Source: Methanoregula sp. | GTDB lineage: Archaea; Halobacteriota; Methanomicrobia; Methanomicrobiales; Methanospirillaceae | Direction of reading: 5' to 3' | DNA length: 37,555 nucleotides | Assembly: GCA_023228295.1 (NCBI GenBank) | Contig: JALOBP010000018.1 | Span: 1 to 37,555 of the forward strand | In this document: in pieces, positions 7,569 through 16,925 of the stretch | Layout: each line of letters begins with the position of its first letter | How positions within the stretch are numbered: the stretch's first letter is position 1 | Translations under genes and position numbers: made by a program | The notes under the pieces: model-generated | Told to the model about the DNA's origin: nothing | What the model saw: the letters and a program-made list of their open reading frames with translations, nothing else | The model's database searches: none

Positions 7569-9208
7569 GCCGCACCGCATTCATCCTTGACGGGTACGTG
7601 GACGAGCCCGCGTGCCTTGGTGTTCCGCCGTACATCTCACCCTATATCCGGACTGTAGCCGGGGCACTCCAGGCCCATAACTATACCGCCTGCTACCTCA
7701 CCATTGACCAGCTGAGGAAAGAACCTCTCCGTACAGCTGACCTGAATGCGGCAGACCTGCTGGTCATGATCGCGGGTGTCACGGTGCCGGGGAAGTACCT
7801 TGGCGGGACTCCCGCAACCCTCACCGAGATCCAGCAGATCGGGCACATGGTGCGGGGGCCAAAGAAACTGATTGGCGGTCCCATTGGCTTTGGCTATGCC
7901 GGTGAGGGTGGGCAGAAGGCAATCCGGCAGGTAATCAACGGGTTCGATACCCTGCTGACTGGCGAGCCTGCCATTGCGCTTGACAATTTCCTTGACGGCA
8001 ACGAACCGGCCGGGATATTCGATTATGCCCGCACGGACCCGTGGAGCATTACCGGCAGCAGCGTGATCACCCAACATCCCGATTTCCCGTTCGTGATGTG
8101 CGAACTGGAGACCGCCCGGGGCTGCTCTCACGGGGTAACGGGCGGCTGCTCGTTCTGCACCGAGCCGTTCTACGGGATGCCGAAATACCGTACCATCGCG
8201 GGTATTGCAGCAGAAGTTGCGGCCCTCCATGCCAGCGGCGCCCGGCACTTCCGTGTCGGCCGGCAGCCGGACATTCTCGCGTACGGTGCAGGGGCCGGAG
8301 AGTATCCGGCGCCGGAACCGGAGAAGATTGATGCCCTTTTTGCCGCAATACGGGCCGCAGCTCCTGACACAAAAACCCTGCATATCGACAATACCAACCC
8401 CGCAACCATTGCCCGGCACGAGGACGCGGCACGGGAAGCCCTGCGGGCGATCATCCGGCACCACACTTCGGGCGATGTTGCTGCATTTGGCATGGAGACT
8501 GCCGACCCGGCCGTGGTCTCGGCTAACAACCTGAAAGCAAACGCCGACGAGGTCTTCCGGGCCATTGAGATCGTCAATGAGGAGGGCGGGACACGGCGGG
8601 ATAATGTCCCGGAGCTGCTCCCCGGTCTCAACTTTGTCTGCGGGCTTGCTGGCGAAACAGAGCTGACATATGATCTCAACGAACAGTTCCTGGCCCGTGT
8701 CCTGAATGCCGGCCTTTCCGTCCGGCGCGTGAACATCCGGCAGGTGATGCCCTTCGAGGGCACCCGGGTATATGCTGACAACACGCTCGGGAAGCACGAC
8801 CGCCGGTTCAGGCAGTTCAAGGAGTATGTCCGGAACAAGATCGATCTCCCGATGCTCCAGCGGATCTTTCCCATCGGCACCGTTCTTTGCGATGTGCGGG
8901 TCGAGGTTTCAGGCGATCTCTCGTTTGGGCGCCAGCCAGGTTCCTACCCGATCCTTGTTGGCATCCCGCTCCGGCTTCCCGAACGGACCGTGATCGATAC
9001 CGTTGTCGTGGACTGGGGCATGCGGTCGATCACGGCACTACCGGCGCCGGTCGAGATCAACACGCTCCCGGCGTCAGCGGTCAAATGGCTGCCGGGCGTG
9101 GGGAAGAAGAAGGTAGCCTCGGTTATTGCAAAGCGGCCTTTCCGGGATCTGGAAGCGTACCGGAAGGTGGCGGGGAAGTCAGCGATAGATGATGTGATGC
9201 GGTTCTGA
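7565..9208 (+). CDS. radical SAM protein with C-terminal helix-hairpin-helix (COG1031 type)
   Basis: The 547-residue protein resembles the archaeal COG1031 group. An N-terminal B12-binding-like region (about 1-165) precedes the radical SAM core (about 170-440), and the C-terminus carries a helix-hairpin-helix motif (VKWLPGVGKKKVASVIAKRP). The cluster cysteines read RGCSHGVTGGCSFC, spaced CX7CX2C rather than the usual CX3CX2C, as known for this subgroup. It would cleave S-adenosylmethionine to start radical chemistry. The hairpin motif usually binds nucleic acid, so a tRNA, rRNA or DNA substrate is plausible but unproven. It is translationally coupled to mptE by an ATGA overlap, so a pterin-related role is an alternative. 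Confidence 0.88.
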   Translation: MSRTAFILDGYVDEPACLGVPPYISPYIRTVAGALQAHNYTACYLTIDQLRKEPLRTADLNAADLLVMIAGVTVPGKYLGGTPATLTEIQQIGHMVRGPKKLIGGPIGFGYAGEGGQKAIRQVINGFDTLLTGEPAIALDNFLDGNEPAGIFDYARTDPWSITGSSVITQHPDFPFVMCELETARGCSHGVTGGCSFCTEPFYGMPKYRTIAGIAAEVAALHASGARHFRVGRQPDILAYGAGAGEYPAPEPEKIDALFAAIRAAAPDTKTLHIDNTNPATIARHEDAAREALRAIIRHHTSGDVAAFGMETADPAVVSANNLKANADEVFRAIEIVNEEGGTRRDNVPELLPGLNFVCGLAGETELTYDLNEQFLARVLNAGLSVRRVNIRQVMPFEGTRVYADNTLGKHDRRFRQFKEYVRNKIDLPMLQRIFPIGTVLCDVRVEVSGDLSFGRQPGSYPILVGIPLRLPERTVIDTVVVDWGMRSITALPAPVEINTLPASAVKWLPGVGKKKVASVIAKRPFRDLEAYRKVAGKSAIDDVMRF

Positions 9209-9642
9209 TTTTTCCGAGGTCTTGTATTTGGGGTACTGCTTCACGCTTAAGAAAAAGATGTCCCTTGGGGGTCGGGCAGGTACATTTGTGTACGGGAAAA
9301 ATCTGTAGTCCATGGTATCTATCGCCGTAATTTTGCATTATACCACGCGGTCAAAACCAGTTTCAAAACATTTTTTCCCCTCCGACCCCCCCGCGCCCCC
9401 TCCGCATTTTTCCAGAAAATCACCTTCTTTTACGAAGTAAAAATATCCAGTCTCCACGATATTTACCTTGGGGGGGGGTCTGTGGGGATAAACGTGTTTT
9501 ATCTCCGGTCTGCCGGCTGCCTGCCAGGATAAATACCGTACGGTGTTGCGTACTTGTTGAAAAAGCACATCAAAAAGAGATGGCCGGGCTGTATCCCTGT
9601 CTGCTCGAATCCACTGCAAATCCGGATCGAGAATGAGGATCG
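9209..9642. other. convergent non-coding region with pairable C-run and G-run tracts
   Basis: This gap separates the 3' ends of two convergent genes and no gene is convincing in it. GGGGGTCGG (9267-9275) is the exact reverse complement of CCGACCCCC (9382-9390). GACCCCCCC (9384-9392) is also complementary to GGGGGGGTC (9472-9480). The C-tract can therefore pair with either G-tract but not both. Between them lies a perfect hairpin TTTTAC-GAA-GTAAAA (9428-9442). T-runs at 9371-9376 and just after the radical SAM stop could end transcription. A 93-residue minus-strand ORF (9338-9619) crosses the region but has skewed composition and no recognisable domain. Confidence 0.5.
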
Positions 9643-12600
9643 TTACTCGTCAGGAAGCCGAGTGTTCTCCACGTTCTCTTCCGTCTCCGGTTCTGAATGG
9701 ATTTCCGGTGGCGGGTCCTGCTGGATCTTTTCAATTTTATGGAGAATATGCCGGGCCGTTGAGGGGAACTGGATATCGCCCAGATCGCGGGCCGTTAGAA
9801 GTGGCTCGACAATGGGAGTCCCGATATTCACAAGCGAGTTTTCCGCACGGTGCCGTACGATCGGGGATGGATCGTTGAGGGCTGCAATGAGCGGCCGTAT
9901 TGCCCCGGCTCCTCCGATCTTTGCGATGGCCGTGACCGCACCAAGACGGATGTGGACGTTGGCATCGTTCAGCGTTCCGATAAGCGGGCCCAGTGCCGGA
10001 TCGCCGATCTCTTCAAAATCATACCATCGTTCTTTCCCGATAAGGAAATATGCCCGTTCCACCGGGTCAAGGGGGACACAGTTCAGATCCTCAAGGATTT
10101 CGGCAGCAATCGCTTTACATGCATGATCCCCGTTGCAGAGAACGCTCACCAGATCCGGCCGGGCCTGTTCGCCGATATGCCGGAGCCCGCCGGTTGCAGC
10201 AAGAACAATATCCTCATCACTGTTTTTGAGCTGCCGGATCAGTGGCCGGATTGCAAGTTCATCGCCAAGCATCCCCAGGGACCGGATGGCAGCAATGATC
10301 ACATCCCGGGAAGGATCACCCAGGACATCAATGAGGGCCTTTGTGCCGCGCCGGTCTCCAAGAAGTCCCAGGGATTGTGCAATAACCTGCCGGGTCTTCG
10401 GATCTGAGGCCGCATACAGCCCATGCCCCAGGATCTGCACGCTGCGGGGATCAGGAATTTTCCAGAGAATATGGGCCGCAGATTTCCGGACCAGCACCTC
10501 ATCGTGCTCCAGTGCCCGCTCAAGCTCACCGGCAATACTCCTGGCCATTCCTTCCAGTATCAGGAGAATGACTTCCTGGACCTCCGGGCCTGAAAGGGGA
10601 TACGCAGTCAGGAGTGGTATAACCGCAGCCTCCCCGAACCCCCGCAGTGTATCGTCGGCTCTTTTGCGGACATCCTGGTTTTTGTCTTCCAGGTCCTGGA
10701 TACACCGGTAAATATCCTGTTCATCGGGTATGCCGGCATTTTCCCTTGTCAGTAACTTTTCCTGAGCCCCGTTCAGTTTCCGTAAAATGAGTTCCTGTGC
10801 TTTATTACGGATCTGTTCATTTTCATCATGGGTCAGGAGATCCAGCAGGTCGAGTGCACGATGATCATCGGTGACTGCGAGTGCATCCAGGGAAGCTAAC
10901 CGGGTCAGGAAATCCCCCTCCATGTGGATTTTTGTCAGGATCTCAATGACCGGAGAATCGGGCCGTTTTACAAGCGATCCCAGTACTTTTGCCGCAGTAA
11001 GCCGGACACCCGCCTCGGGATCTGCAAGGCCTTTTACCAGGGGATGCAGGACCACCGGGTCCGGGAATTTTCCCAGTGTTTCGAGGGCTGCAGACCGGAT
11101 TTGCGGCTCTTTGTCATCCGTTGCTTCGAGCACGGGTCGGAGGGCAAAGTTGCCCATGCCGGATAGTGCCCGTATTGCCGAGGAACGGACGGCTGCACTC
11201 TGGTCCAGGAAACACCGGATCAGGTGGGGGATCGCAGAGGCATCCCTGATATTCCCGAGCGATTCTGTTACGGTCCTCCGGAGTTCGGGACTGGGGTCGG
11301 CAAGGAGAGGAATGAGTACTGGCAGGGCGTTTTTGGATTTTATCCTGCCCAGTGCACGCAGCGCAGCAACCTTCACTTCGGCATTGTTCTCCCGGGCGAG
11401 GCTGATGAGATCGGCAGCCGAATGCTGGCCAAGGCGTTCCAGTAAGGCCACGGCATTTATCTTTGCGCAGTCATCTGCTCCCGCAAGCGATTTGCGGATC
11501 CTGGCCAGGCTGTTTTTTGCATCCTCGGACAACTCAGTACCGGCGTTTCCGGAGACCAGGTTTTTATTATACCCGTTCTGCCCATTCTGGGGCTGCTCCC
11601 GCTTTTTGATAAGCGCCAGCACGTTGCGGGCAGCATCCTGCAGTTGTATATCATCCCCGGTAAGGATTTCTGCAAGACCGGCAATTGCAGGTTCCCCCAT
11701 GCTTATCAATGCCTCAGTAATCACCAGCCGCCCGAGTACCTGATCGTCATCGAGTGCCCGGAGAAGCAGGGGTATAATTTCCGGCCCCATCTGTGCCAGG
11801 GTGCCGGGTTTCTGGAGAGCAATGAAAAACCGGACTTTTTCATCCGTATCCTTAGGTGTCCAGCCTGCCTTTTCCAAAGAGAATGCAGCCTGTGTCCTGA
11901 TTGCAAAGACCGGATGCGCAAGGGATGTGAGTAAAAACTGCTGTACTGCGGGACATGCCAGCTGGCCCAGCGCTGATACAACGGCCTTGACGATCCGGAT
12001 ATCTTCTGATTTTTTGGCAAGAAGAATGAGATACGGCACTGCACGGATGTCCTCCAGGGTACCCAGCGTGCGGATTGCACCGGATTGCACATCGAAATCC
12101 TGGTCGCCCAGTACCCATACAAGGGCCGGCACCGCAGATTTTTTATGTTCTGCAACATCGGTCCATTCTCGTCTGGCAACATCGTAGAGGGCAGCGGATC
12201 CTTCCCCTTTCGGGACCCATTTTATCCGGTCCAGGGATTGAGCAGCAGCATACCGGACCGTGGCAACAGGGTCCTTCAACAGGTTCACGATGTTTTTTTC
12301 TGAGGATTTGCCAAGGTAGCCAAGAGCGAGAACCGCACCTTCCCGCACATGGGGACGTTTATCGGATAAAACCCGGGCCAGCGGGATGCGTGCCGGCTCC
12401 CCCAGGTGCCCGATAATCCGTGCAACTTCAAAACGGTTTTTTGGGACCTCGTCATCAAATGAGGCGATCAGGCACTCCAGTGCAGGGAGACCGAGTGCTG
12501 AGATTTTGTCCCATTCACCTTTTGCCACAAGGTACTGGATCTGCCCGGGCAGATCTTCCGGCTGCCAGGACAGGATATCAAGGACCCGGGTAATATTCAG

Positions 12601-15186
12601 CCGGAACGCAGGGCTTTTTTTCATGAGGGATCTTGTAAGGGTGTCCCTGGTCCTTTCACCGCAGCTCGCAAGGGCTTGTGCAACGCAGGGGATTGCATCA
12701 TCATGTGCAGTCTCCAGGAACGCGACCAGTGCATCGCAGGCCTCTTCACAACCAAGTTTTCCCAGGGCATCGATTGCTGCACGGCTTACTTCCGGCATAT
12801 CGGCAAGACTGTGCACCAGGGGCGGGATGCCGCTTTTATTTCCCGATCTCCCGAGGGACTCTGCCGCAATTTTTCGGATTGGTGGCTCTTTCTCTCCGTA
12901 GAGTACCCACCCGATCGCGTAAACGGCACGCACCTGGTAAATTTTCCCCAGGCATGTTACCGCAGCTTTTCGGACCGCCCGTGATTCATCATGAATCGCA
13001 TCGATGAGATCATTCATCACGTTATCCTGCATGGAGGCAATAATATCCGTGATGATCTCACATACCGCAGGAGAACTGTCACGGAGGGCCGATATGAGGA
13101 CCGGGATCCCCGCAGGTCCGTTTCTCCTGAGATGATCCTCTGCTTTTTTCCGGTTTTGCGGGTCTGCATCGGAGAGCTGTTCCACGAGGGCCCGGAGAGT
13201 ACGTTCGTCTTCAGGCTGCAATGTGCCCTGCGGCAGCCCGGGGCGGAAGCCCGGTTCCCTCATGAGGATGAGGTTCACGGCCTTTTTTTGTACTACAGGA
13301 TCCGGGTCCTCACGTACGGTATAAGCAATCCAGAGGACCTCCTCATTTTTCATCTTCGCGAGGGTATCAAGAATTGCCCCCCGTTCAGCTGCACTTCCGG
13401 AGAGGAGCAGGCCGGGAATGACCTCGAGGAACCGCTCCGGGCCGGTCTGTGCAAAGGCATCCAGTGCATGGGCTGCATGATCACGTACCACCGGGTCCTG
13501 ATCGGTAAAACCATGGACAATAAATTTTACAACCCCGGGATCCCGCATTACTCCAAGTGACAGGTACGCTGCGGCTCGTCCCCGCGAATCGCGGTCCCGT
13601 GTCATTGAGTGAACGATGGGGAGTGCCGGTCCTCCGATATGTCCCAGTGCATACGCAGCCGCGGCCCGGACCTCTACGTCCGGGTCATAAAACCGGTCCG
13701 CCAGGGGCGGGATTGCATACGTATCCCTGATTACCCCAAGTGCCCTTGCTGATGCGATCCGGACCTGCTTTTCCGGATCGGTCCGGAGCAGGTGGATGAG
13801 GGGCTGGAGTGCCCGGACGCTTTTTATCGCACCCAGGGACTCGGCGGCGGCAGACCGGACCCCGGCATCCGGATCTTTGAGTGCCTCGTTGAGCGGGTTG
13901 AATGCCAGAAGGCCGGTTGCTCGCAGTTCTTCTACGGCAACGGTCCGTAGAGCCGGGTCAGGATCACTGAGAATGGCAGACAGCCGTTTGACCCTTGCAT
14001 CAGGAGGTTCTGTTTCATTCTTTTTGGGTTCTTCTCCAGGTTCATCGGAAGTTACCGCAAGCATCTGGTCTTCGGGGATTGCCTCATCGGAAAGCAGCCA
14101 GGAATCATCGCCAATTCCTTTGAGGAACGGCGAGGGTACACGGTTGCCGGGAGATTTCTCTATTTTCGCGAGCACGTCCGTTGCGGCCATTCTGAGTAGT
14201 TCATTGTCACTTTGTTGTGCCTGGAGAAGGGCAGGAACCGCTGATGTTCCTTTCTCGAGAAGGATCCCGGTCACATTATTCCGGATATTGGGGCTCTCGT
14301 CAAGGAGGGCCGGAACAAGAGCGGGGATCGCTTTTGCTTCGATCATGGAAAGTTTTCCCCATTGTTCTTTTGCAATGAGGAACCGGACCATCTGCTGGTT
14401 ATTCTGGGGTGTCCAGCCCAGTTTCTCAAGCGACCAGACCGCTTCAATCCTGACATAGGGTGTGGAATCGCCGAGTGCATGGATAAGGAGCGGAATTGCT
14501 TTTTCATTCCCGATCTTTCCCAGCGCTTCTACTACCGCAGTACGGACTTCCATCTCATCGTTCCGGAACAGCGGGGCGAGCCTGGGGAGTGACTTGACGG
14601 ATTTTATCTCCCCAAGTCCTTTTATTGCCCCGACCTTAACCCGGTAATCCTCGTCTTTTAGGAGTTCAATGAGGAAGGGGACTGCCGATTTTTTTACCCG
14701 TATGAGGTCCTTTGGTTCGCCCCGGACAACAGCACAGACTACCTGTTCCCGGACCTGATCCGCAGAAAATGTCCATCCAATCTGTGCAAGCGAAAGAGCG
14801 GCCCGGTATTTTACCTCGCGGGTCGGGTCGCTTAGCGCGGTGACAAGGTAGGGACCGGCGGTTTTTCCCAGGTATCCCAAGGCACCCGCTGCTGCTGCCC
14901 GGGTATCGGTATCGGTGTTCTCAAAATATTCTGCAAGAAGGGAATATACCGTGTCATGCCACTGGATGAGGACCTCTCCGGCTGAGTCCATCAGGTCTTT
15001 TTTCCCGGGATCTGCAAATGCATGAAGAATGCAGGGAAGAGCGTCTGTATCCATTTCTGCGAGAGCATAGATTGCCTCCCGCCGGCGCTCATCCTTGCTG
15101 TCGTCCAGTGCCCAGACCAGTCTTTCGGTTTCACGATCGATATCGGCTCTGCGGATACCAAACGGTGTGTTTTTATCGGGATGCAT
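9643..15186 (-). CDS. giant HEAT-repeat (PBS-lyase type) scaffold protein
   Basis: About 1,847 residues from the ATG at 15186 (1,862 if the upstream TTG at 15231 is used) consist almost entirely of roughly 31-residue HEAT repeats, with cores like VRxAAAxALGxIG and aIPxLixxLxD. No signal peptide or membrane segment is seen, so it is probably a cytoplasmic protein-binding solenoid. At six places the repeat run carries a longer connector of the form GWxPxxxxxxxxFLIAKxxW (DNA near 14770, 14410, 12555, 12215, 11855 and 10070). Charged Pro/Asn/Gln-rich linkers near 14040 and 11570 and an acidic tail divide it into about three blocks. A TATA-like AAGAATATAC at 15255-15264 would start RNA near 15234, so the TTG start remains possible. 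The function is unknown. Confidence 0.88.
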   Translation of the reverse strand: MHPDKNTPFGIRRADIDRETERLVWALDDSKDERRREAIYALAEMDTDALPCILHAFADPGKKDLMDSAGEVLIQWHDTVYSLLAEYFENTDTDTRAAAAGALGYLGKTAGPYLVTALSDPTREVKYRAALSLAQIGWTFSADQVREQVVCAVVRGEPKDLIRVKKSAVPFLIELLKDEDYRVKVGAIKGLGEIKSVKSLPRLAPLFRNDEMEVRTAVVEALGKIGNEKAIPLLIHALGDSTPYVRIEAVWSLEKLGWTPQNNQQMVRFLIAKEQWGKLSMIEAKAIPALVPALLDESPNIRNNVTGILLEKGTSAVPALLQAQQSDNELLRMAATDVLAKIEKSPGNRVPSPFLKGIGDDSWLLSDEAIPEDQMLAVTSDEPGEEPKKNETEPPDARVKRLSAILSDPDPALRTVAVEELRATGLLAFNPLNEALKDPDAGVRSAAAESLGAIKSVRALQPLIHLLRTDPEKQVRIASARALGVIRDTYAIPPLADRFYDPDVEVRAAAAYALGHIGGPALPIVHSMTRDRDSRGRAAAYLSLGVMRDPGVVKFIVHGFTDQDPVVRDHAAHALDAFAQTGPERFLEVIPGLLLSGSAAERGAILDTLAKMKNEEVLWIAYTVREDPDPVVQKKAVNLILMREPGFRPGLPQGTLQPEDERTLRALVEQLSDADPQNRKKAEDHLRRNGPAGIPVLISALRDSSPAVCEIITDIIASMQDNVMNDLIDAIHDESRAVRKAAVTCLGKIYQVRAVYAIGWVLYGEKEPPIRKIAAESLGRSGNKSGIPPLVHSLADMPEVSRAAIDALGKLGCEEACDALVAFLETAHDDAIPCVAQALASCGERTRDTLTRSLMKKSPAFRLNITRVLDILSWQPEDLPGQIQYLVAKGEWDKISALGLPALECLIASFDDEVPKNRFEVARIIGHLGEPARIPLARVLSDKRPHVREGAVLALGYLGKSSEKNIVNLLKDPVATVRYAAAQSLDRIKWVPKGEGSAALYDVARREWTDVAEHKKSAVPALVWVLGDQDFDVQSGAIRTLGTLEDIRAVPYLILLAKKSEDIRIVKAVVSALGQLACPAVQQFLLTSLAHPVFAIRTQAAFSLEKAGWTPKDTDEKVRFFIALQKPGTLAQMGPEIIPLLLRALDDDQVLGRLVITEALISMGEPAIAGLAEILTGDDIQLQDAARNVLALIKKREQPQNGQNGYNKNLVSGNAGTELSEDAKNSLARIRKSLAGADDCAKINAVALLERLGQHSAADLISLARENNAEVKVAALRALGRIKSKNALPVLIPLLADPSPELRRTVTESLGNIRDASAIPHLIRCFLDQSAAVRSSAIRALSGMGNFALRPVLEATDDKEPQIRSAALETLGKFPDPVVLHPLVKGLADPEAGVRLTAAKVLGSLVKRPDSPVIEILTKIHMEGDFLTRLASLDALAVTDDHRALDLLDLLTHDENEQIRNKAQELILRKLNGAQEKLLTRENAGIPDEQDIYRCIQDLEDKNQDVRKRADDTLRGFGEAAVIPLLTAYPLSGPEVQEVILLILEGMARSIAGELERALEHDEVLVRKSAAHILWKIPDPRSVQILGHGLYAASDPKTRQVIAQSLGLLGDRRGTKALIDVLGDPSRDVIIAAIRSLGMLGDELAIRPLIRQLKNSDEDIVLAATGGLRHIGEQARPDLVSVLCNGDHACKAIAAEILEDLNCVPLDPVERAYFLIGKERWYDFEEIGDPALGPLIGTLNDANVHIRLGAVTAIAKIGGAGAIRPLIAALNDPSPIVRHRAENSLVNIGTPIVEPLLTARDLGDIQFPSTARHILHKIEKIQQDPPPEIHSEPETEENVENTRLPDE

Positions 15187-15406
15187 ATGCGGGATATATC
15201 TGTGGGAGATCGTTTGGTTGATCTCAAACAATCTCTAAAAAATCGACCCCGGGATGTATATTCTTACCCCCTCCTGGTAAAATAATTGGAAAATGGCCCC
15301 GGTTTTAGAGTGAATTGAACCATTATACCCCGTCCCCGTCAGAAGCATTAAATAAAAATTGATGTTACTGGCACGAACCGGGAATCCGGCGGTTTATGGG
15401 GATAAT

Positions 15407-16540
15407 TCAGATCTGCCGGAGTTCCGTCACCTTCAGGATATCTGTCCTGGTAACTATCCCGAGGATCTTCCCGTCCTGCACCACCGGGATCCGGCCGATA
15501 TCGTTCGAGGACATGATCCGCAGGGCGTCGATAACCGGCGCCTCCGGAGGGAGCGTAATGACATCACGGGTCATGATGTCCCGCACCTGCATGGCATCCC
15601 GGTCAATGGAGGAAGTCCGGTTCAGGTCGGCAAGCGTGATGATGCCTACGAGCGTGTCCCGCTCGACCACCGGGTAGCCGAGGTGTTTGCTCGCGTACAT
15701 CATGGATACGATCTGGTTGACCGGCATGTTCTGGGGGACGGTCGTGACGGGGCTTGACATCATTGAGCCTACCGTCACGTCCTGCAGGAGGTGGCTGTAT
15801 TTTACCGCTGCCGATTCCATGCCCGCCCCGATGTAGATGAAGAGGGCGATCAGGATGAGGAATGGCGAGAAGGTAACAAGACCGATGATCCCGAAGATAA
15901 TTGCAAACCCCTTGCCGACATCGGCCGCGATCTTTGTTGCCTTGTGGAGCGGCATCCTTTTGGCGAGCCAGGCGCGGAGCACCCTCCCGCCGTCCATGGG
16001 AAATGCCGGGATCAGGTTGAAGAAGCAGAGGATGATATTCAGGATGCCAAGATACCCGGCAATGAAGATGAGGAGCCCGGCCATGGGCTGGCTTGTGATA
16101 ACCTGGGGGATGATGTACACGAAGGCGCAACAGACAATGCCGAAGATGAGACTTGCGATGGGGCCGACCAGTGCCATCGGGAGCTCAGCCTCAGGGTCCG
16201 GCGTTCCCTCTTCCATGATCGCGATCCCGCCGAAGATCATCAGCGTGATGCTGTTGATGCCGATCCCCTTTTTCCTGGCAACGAGCGAGTGGGCGAGCTC
16301 GTGGACGAGCACGCCAACGAAAAGGCCGATCGAGACCACGACGCCAAGGATGTAAGGCATGAAGCCGGCCGAGAGGTGGGTTGTATCGATCCGGATCCCG
16401 AAGAGCCCGTCGAGCATCTCAACCGTCAGCAGGACCTGGCTGCCGATGATCCATGCAAAGAGCGGGATGACCAGCAGGAACGTGTAGTGGATCAGGATCG
16501 GAATATCAAATATCCGCCCGATCCGAATCGATCCGTCCAT
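15407..16540 (-). CDS. site-2 protease (M50 family) with paired CBS domains
   Basis: The 377-residue membrane protein carries the zinc site VHELAHS (HExxH) near residue 80 within a hydrophobic segment, and the second M50 motif LIPAFPMDGGRVLRA near 175. About six membrane segments are visible. Two CBS domains fill residues about 250-375 and end in GRIPVVQDGKILGIVTRTD-type sequence. Such enzymes cut substrates inside the membrane; CBS pairs usually sense adenine nucleotides. The length fits the archaeal M50-CBS family. A palindromic TATA (16567-16578) lies about 30 bases upstream, giving a leader of only a few bases. Confidence 0.93.
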   Translation of the reverse strand: MDGSIRIGRIFDIPILIHYTFLLVIPLFAWIIGSQVLLTVEMLDGLFGIRIDTTHLSAGFMPYILGVVVSIGLFVGVLVHELAHSLVARKKGIGINSITLMIFGGIAIMEEGTPDPEAELPMALVGPIASLIFGIVCCAFVYIIPQVITSQPMAGLLIFIAGYLGILNIILCFFNLIPAFPMDGGRVLRAWLAKRMPLHKATKIAADVGKGFAIIFGIIGLVTFSPFLILIALFIYIGAGMESAAVKYSHLLQDVTVGSMMSSPVTTVPQNMPVNQIVSMMYASKHLGYPVVERDTLVGIITLADLNRTSSIDRDAMQVRDIMTRDVITLPPEAPVIDALRIMSSNDIGRIPVVQDGKILGIVTRTDILKVTELRQI

Positions 16541-16566
16541 AATAAAGGGTTATCTTTTTAACTCTT

Positions 16567-16578
16567 AAGTATATACTT
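16567..16578. promoter_or_regulatory. symmetric TATA element between divergent genes
   Basis: AAGTATATACTT is a perfect 12-base palindrome. On the minus strand it sits correctly to start the protease message near 16547, seven bases before its ATG. On the plus strand it is only about 19 bases from the PRC-barrel ATG, which is slightly too close, so the plus gene may use the AT-rich TTATCTTTTTAA at 16550-16561. Because it is symmetric, the element could bind TBP in either direction. Confidence 0.5.
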
Positions 16579-16591
16579 TCATCTGATAACG

Positions 16592-16858
16592 ATGGAAGCC
16601 CAGATTACAGATTTGTTCGGTCTGCAGATTTATACCGAGAAGGGAATGTTTATCGGGGAAGTCGAGGACGTTGTCATTGACGTTGACGGAAAGAAGATTG
16701 AGTCCGTCGTGGTTGGCAAGGTCAACGATCAGCTCTTCGAGCTCAAGAATTTCAAGGGCCTCAAGATTCCCTACCGGATCATCAGCGCCATTGACGATAT
16801 TGTCCTGATCCGCCACCTGCCCGGTGCATTCGCCGGCGGCAGCAGTACTGAAGAATAA
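16592..16858 (+). CDS. PRC-barrel domain protein
   Basis: The 88-residue protein is a single PRC-barrel: LFGLQIYTEKGMFIGEVEDV, VIDVDGKKIESVVVG, then KGLKIPYRIISAIDDIVLI. PRC-barrels are small beta-barrels found in photosynthetic reaction centre H subunits, RimM and many archaeal proteins, where they mediate protein or RNA contacts. Free-standing copies of about 80-100 residues are common in methanogens and their role is not established. It precedes the Thg1-like gene by 67 bases on the same strand, so the two may be cotranscribed. Confidence 0.88.
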   Translation: MEAQITDLFGLQIYTEKGMFIGEVEDVVIDVDGKKIESVVVGKVNDQLFELKNFKGLKIPYRIISAIDDIVLIRHLPGAFAGGSSTEE

Positions 16859-16925
16859 GATATCCATACGGGGGCGGTATGCGGGATGCCCCCTTTTGTT
16901 TTCTCTTTCCCGCAATGGAACCTGT

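Noticed and set aside
6717..7580. 287-residue minus-strand open frame
   Set aside because: It lies opposite mptE and has no recognisable features.
7637..8797. 386-residue minus-strand open frame
   Set aside because: It is the shadow of the radical SAM gene, with no coherent domain.
15791..16561. 256-residue plus-strand open frame
   Set aside because: It is antisense to the M50 protease and its very acidic, repetitive composition comes from reading the opposite strand.
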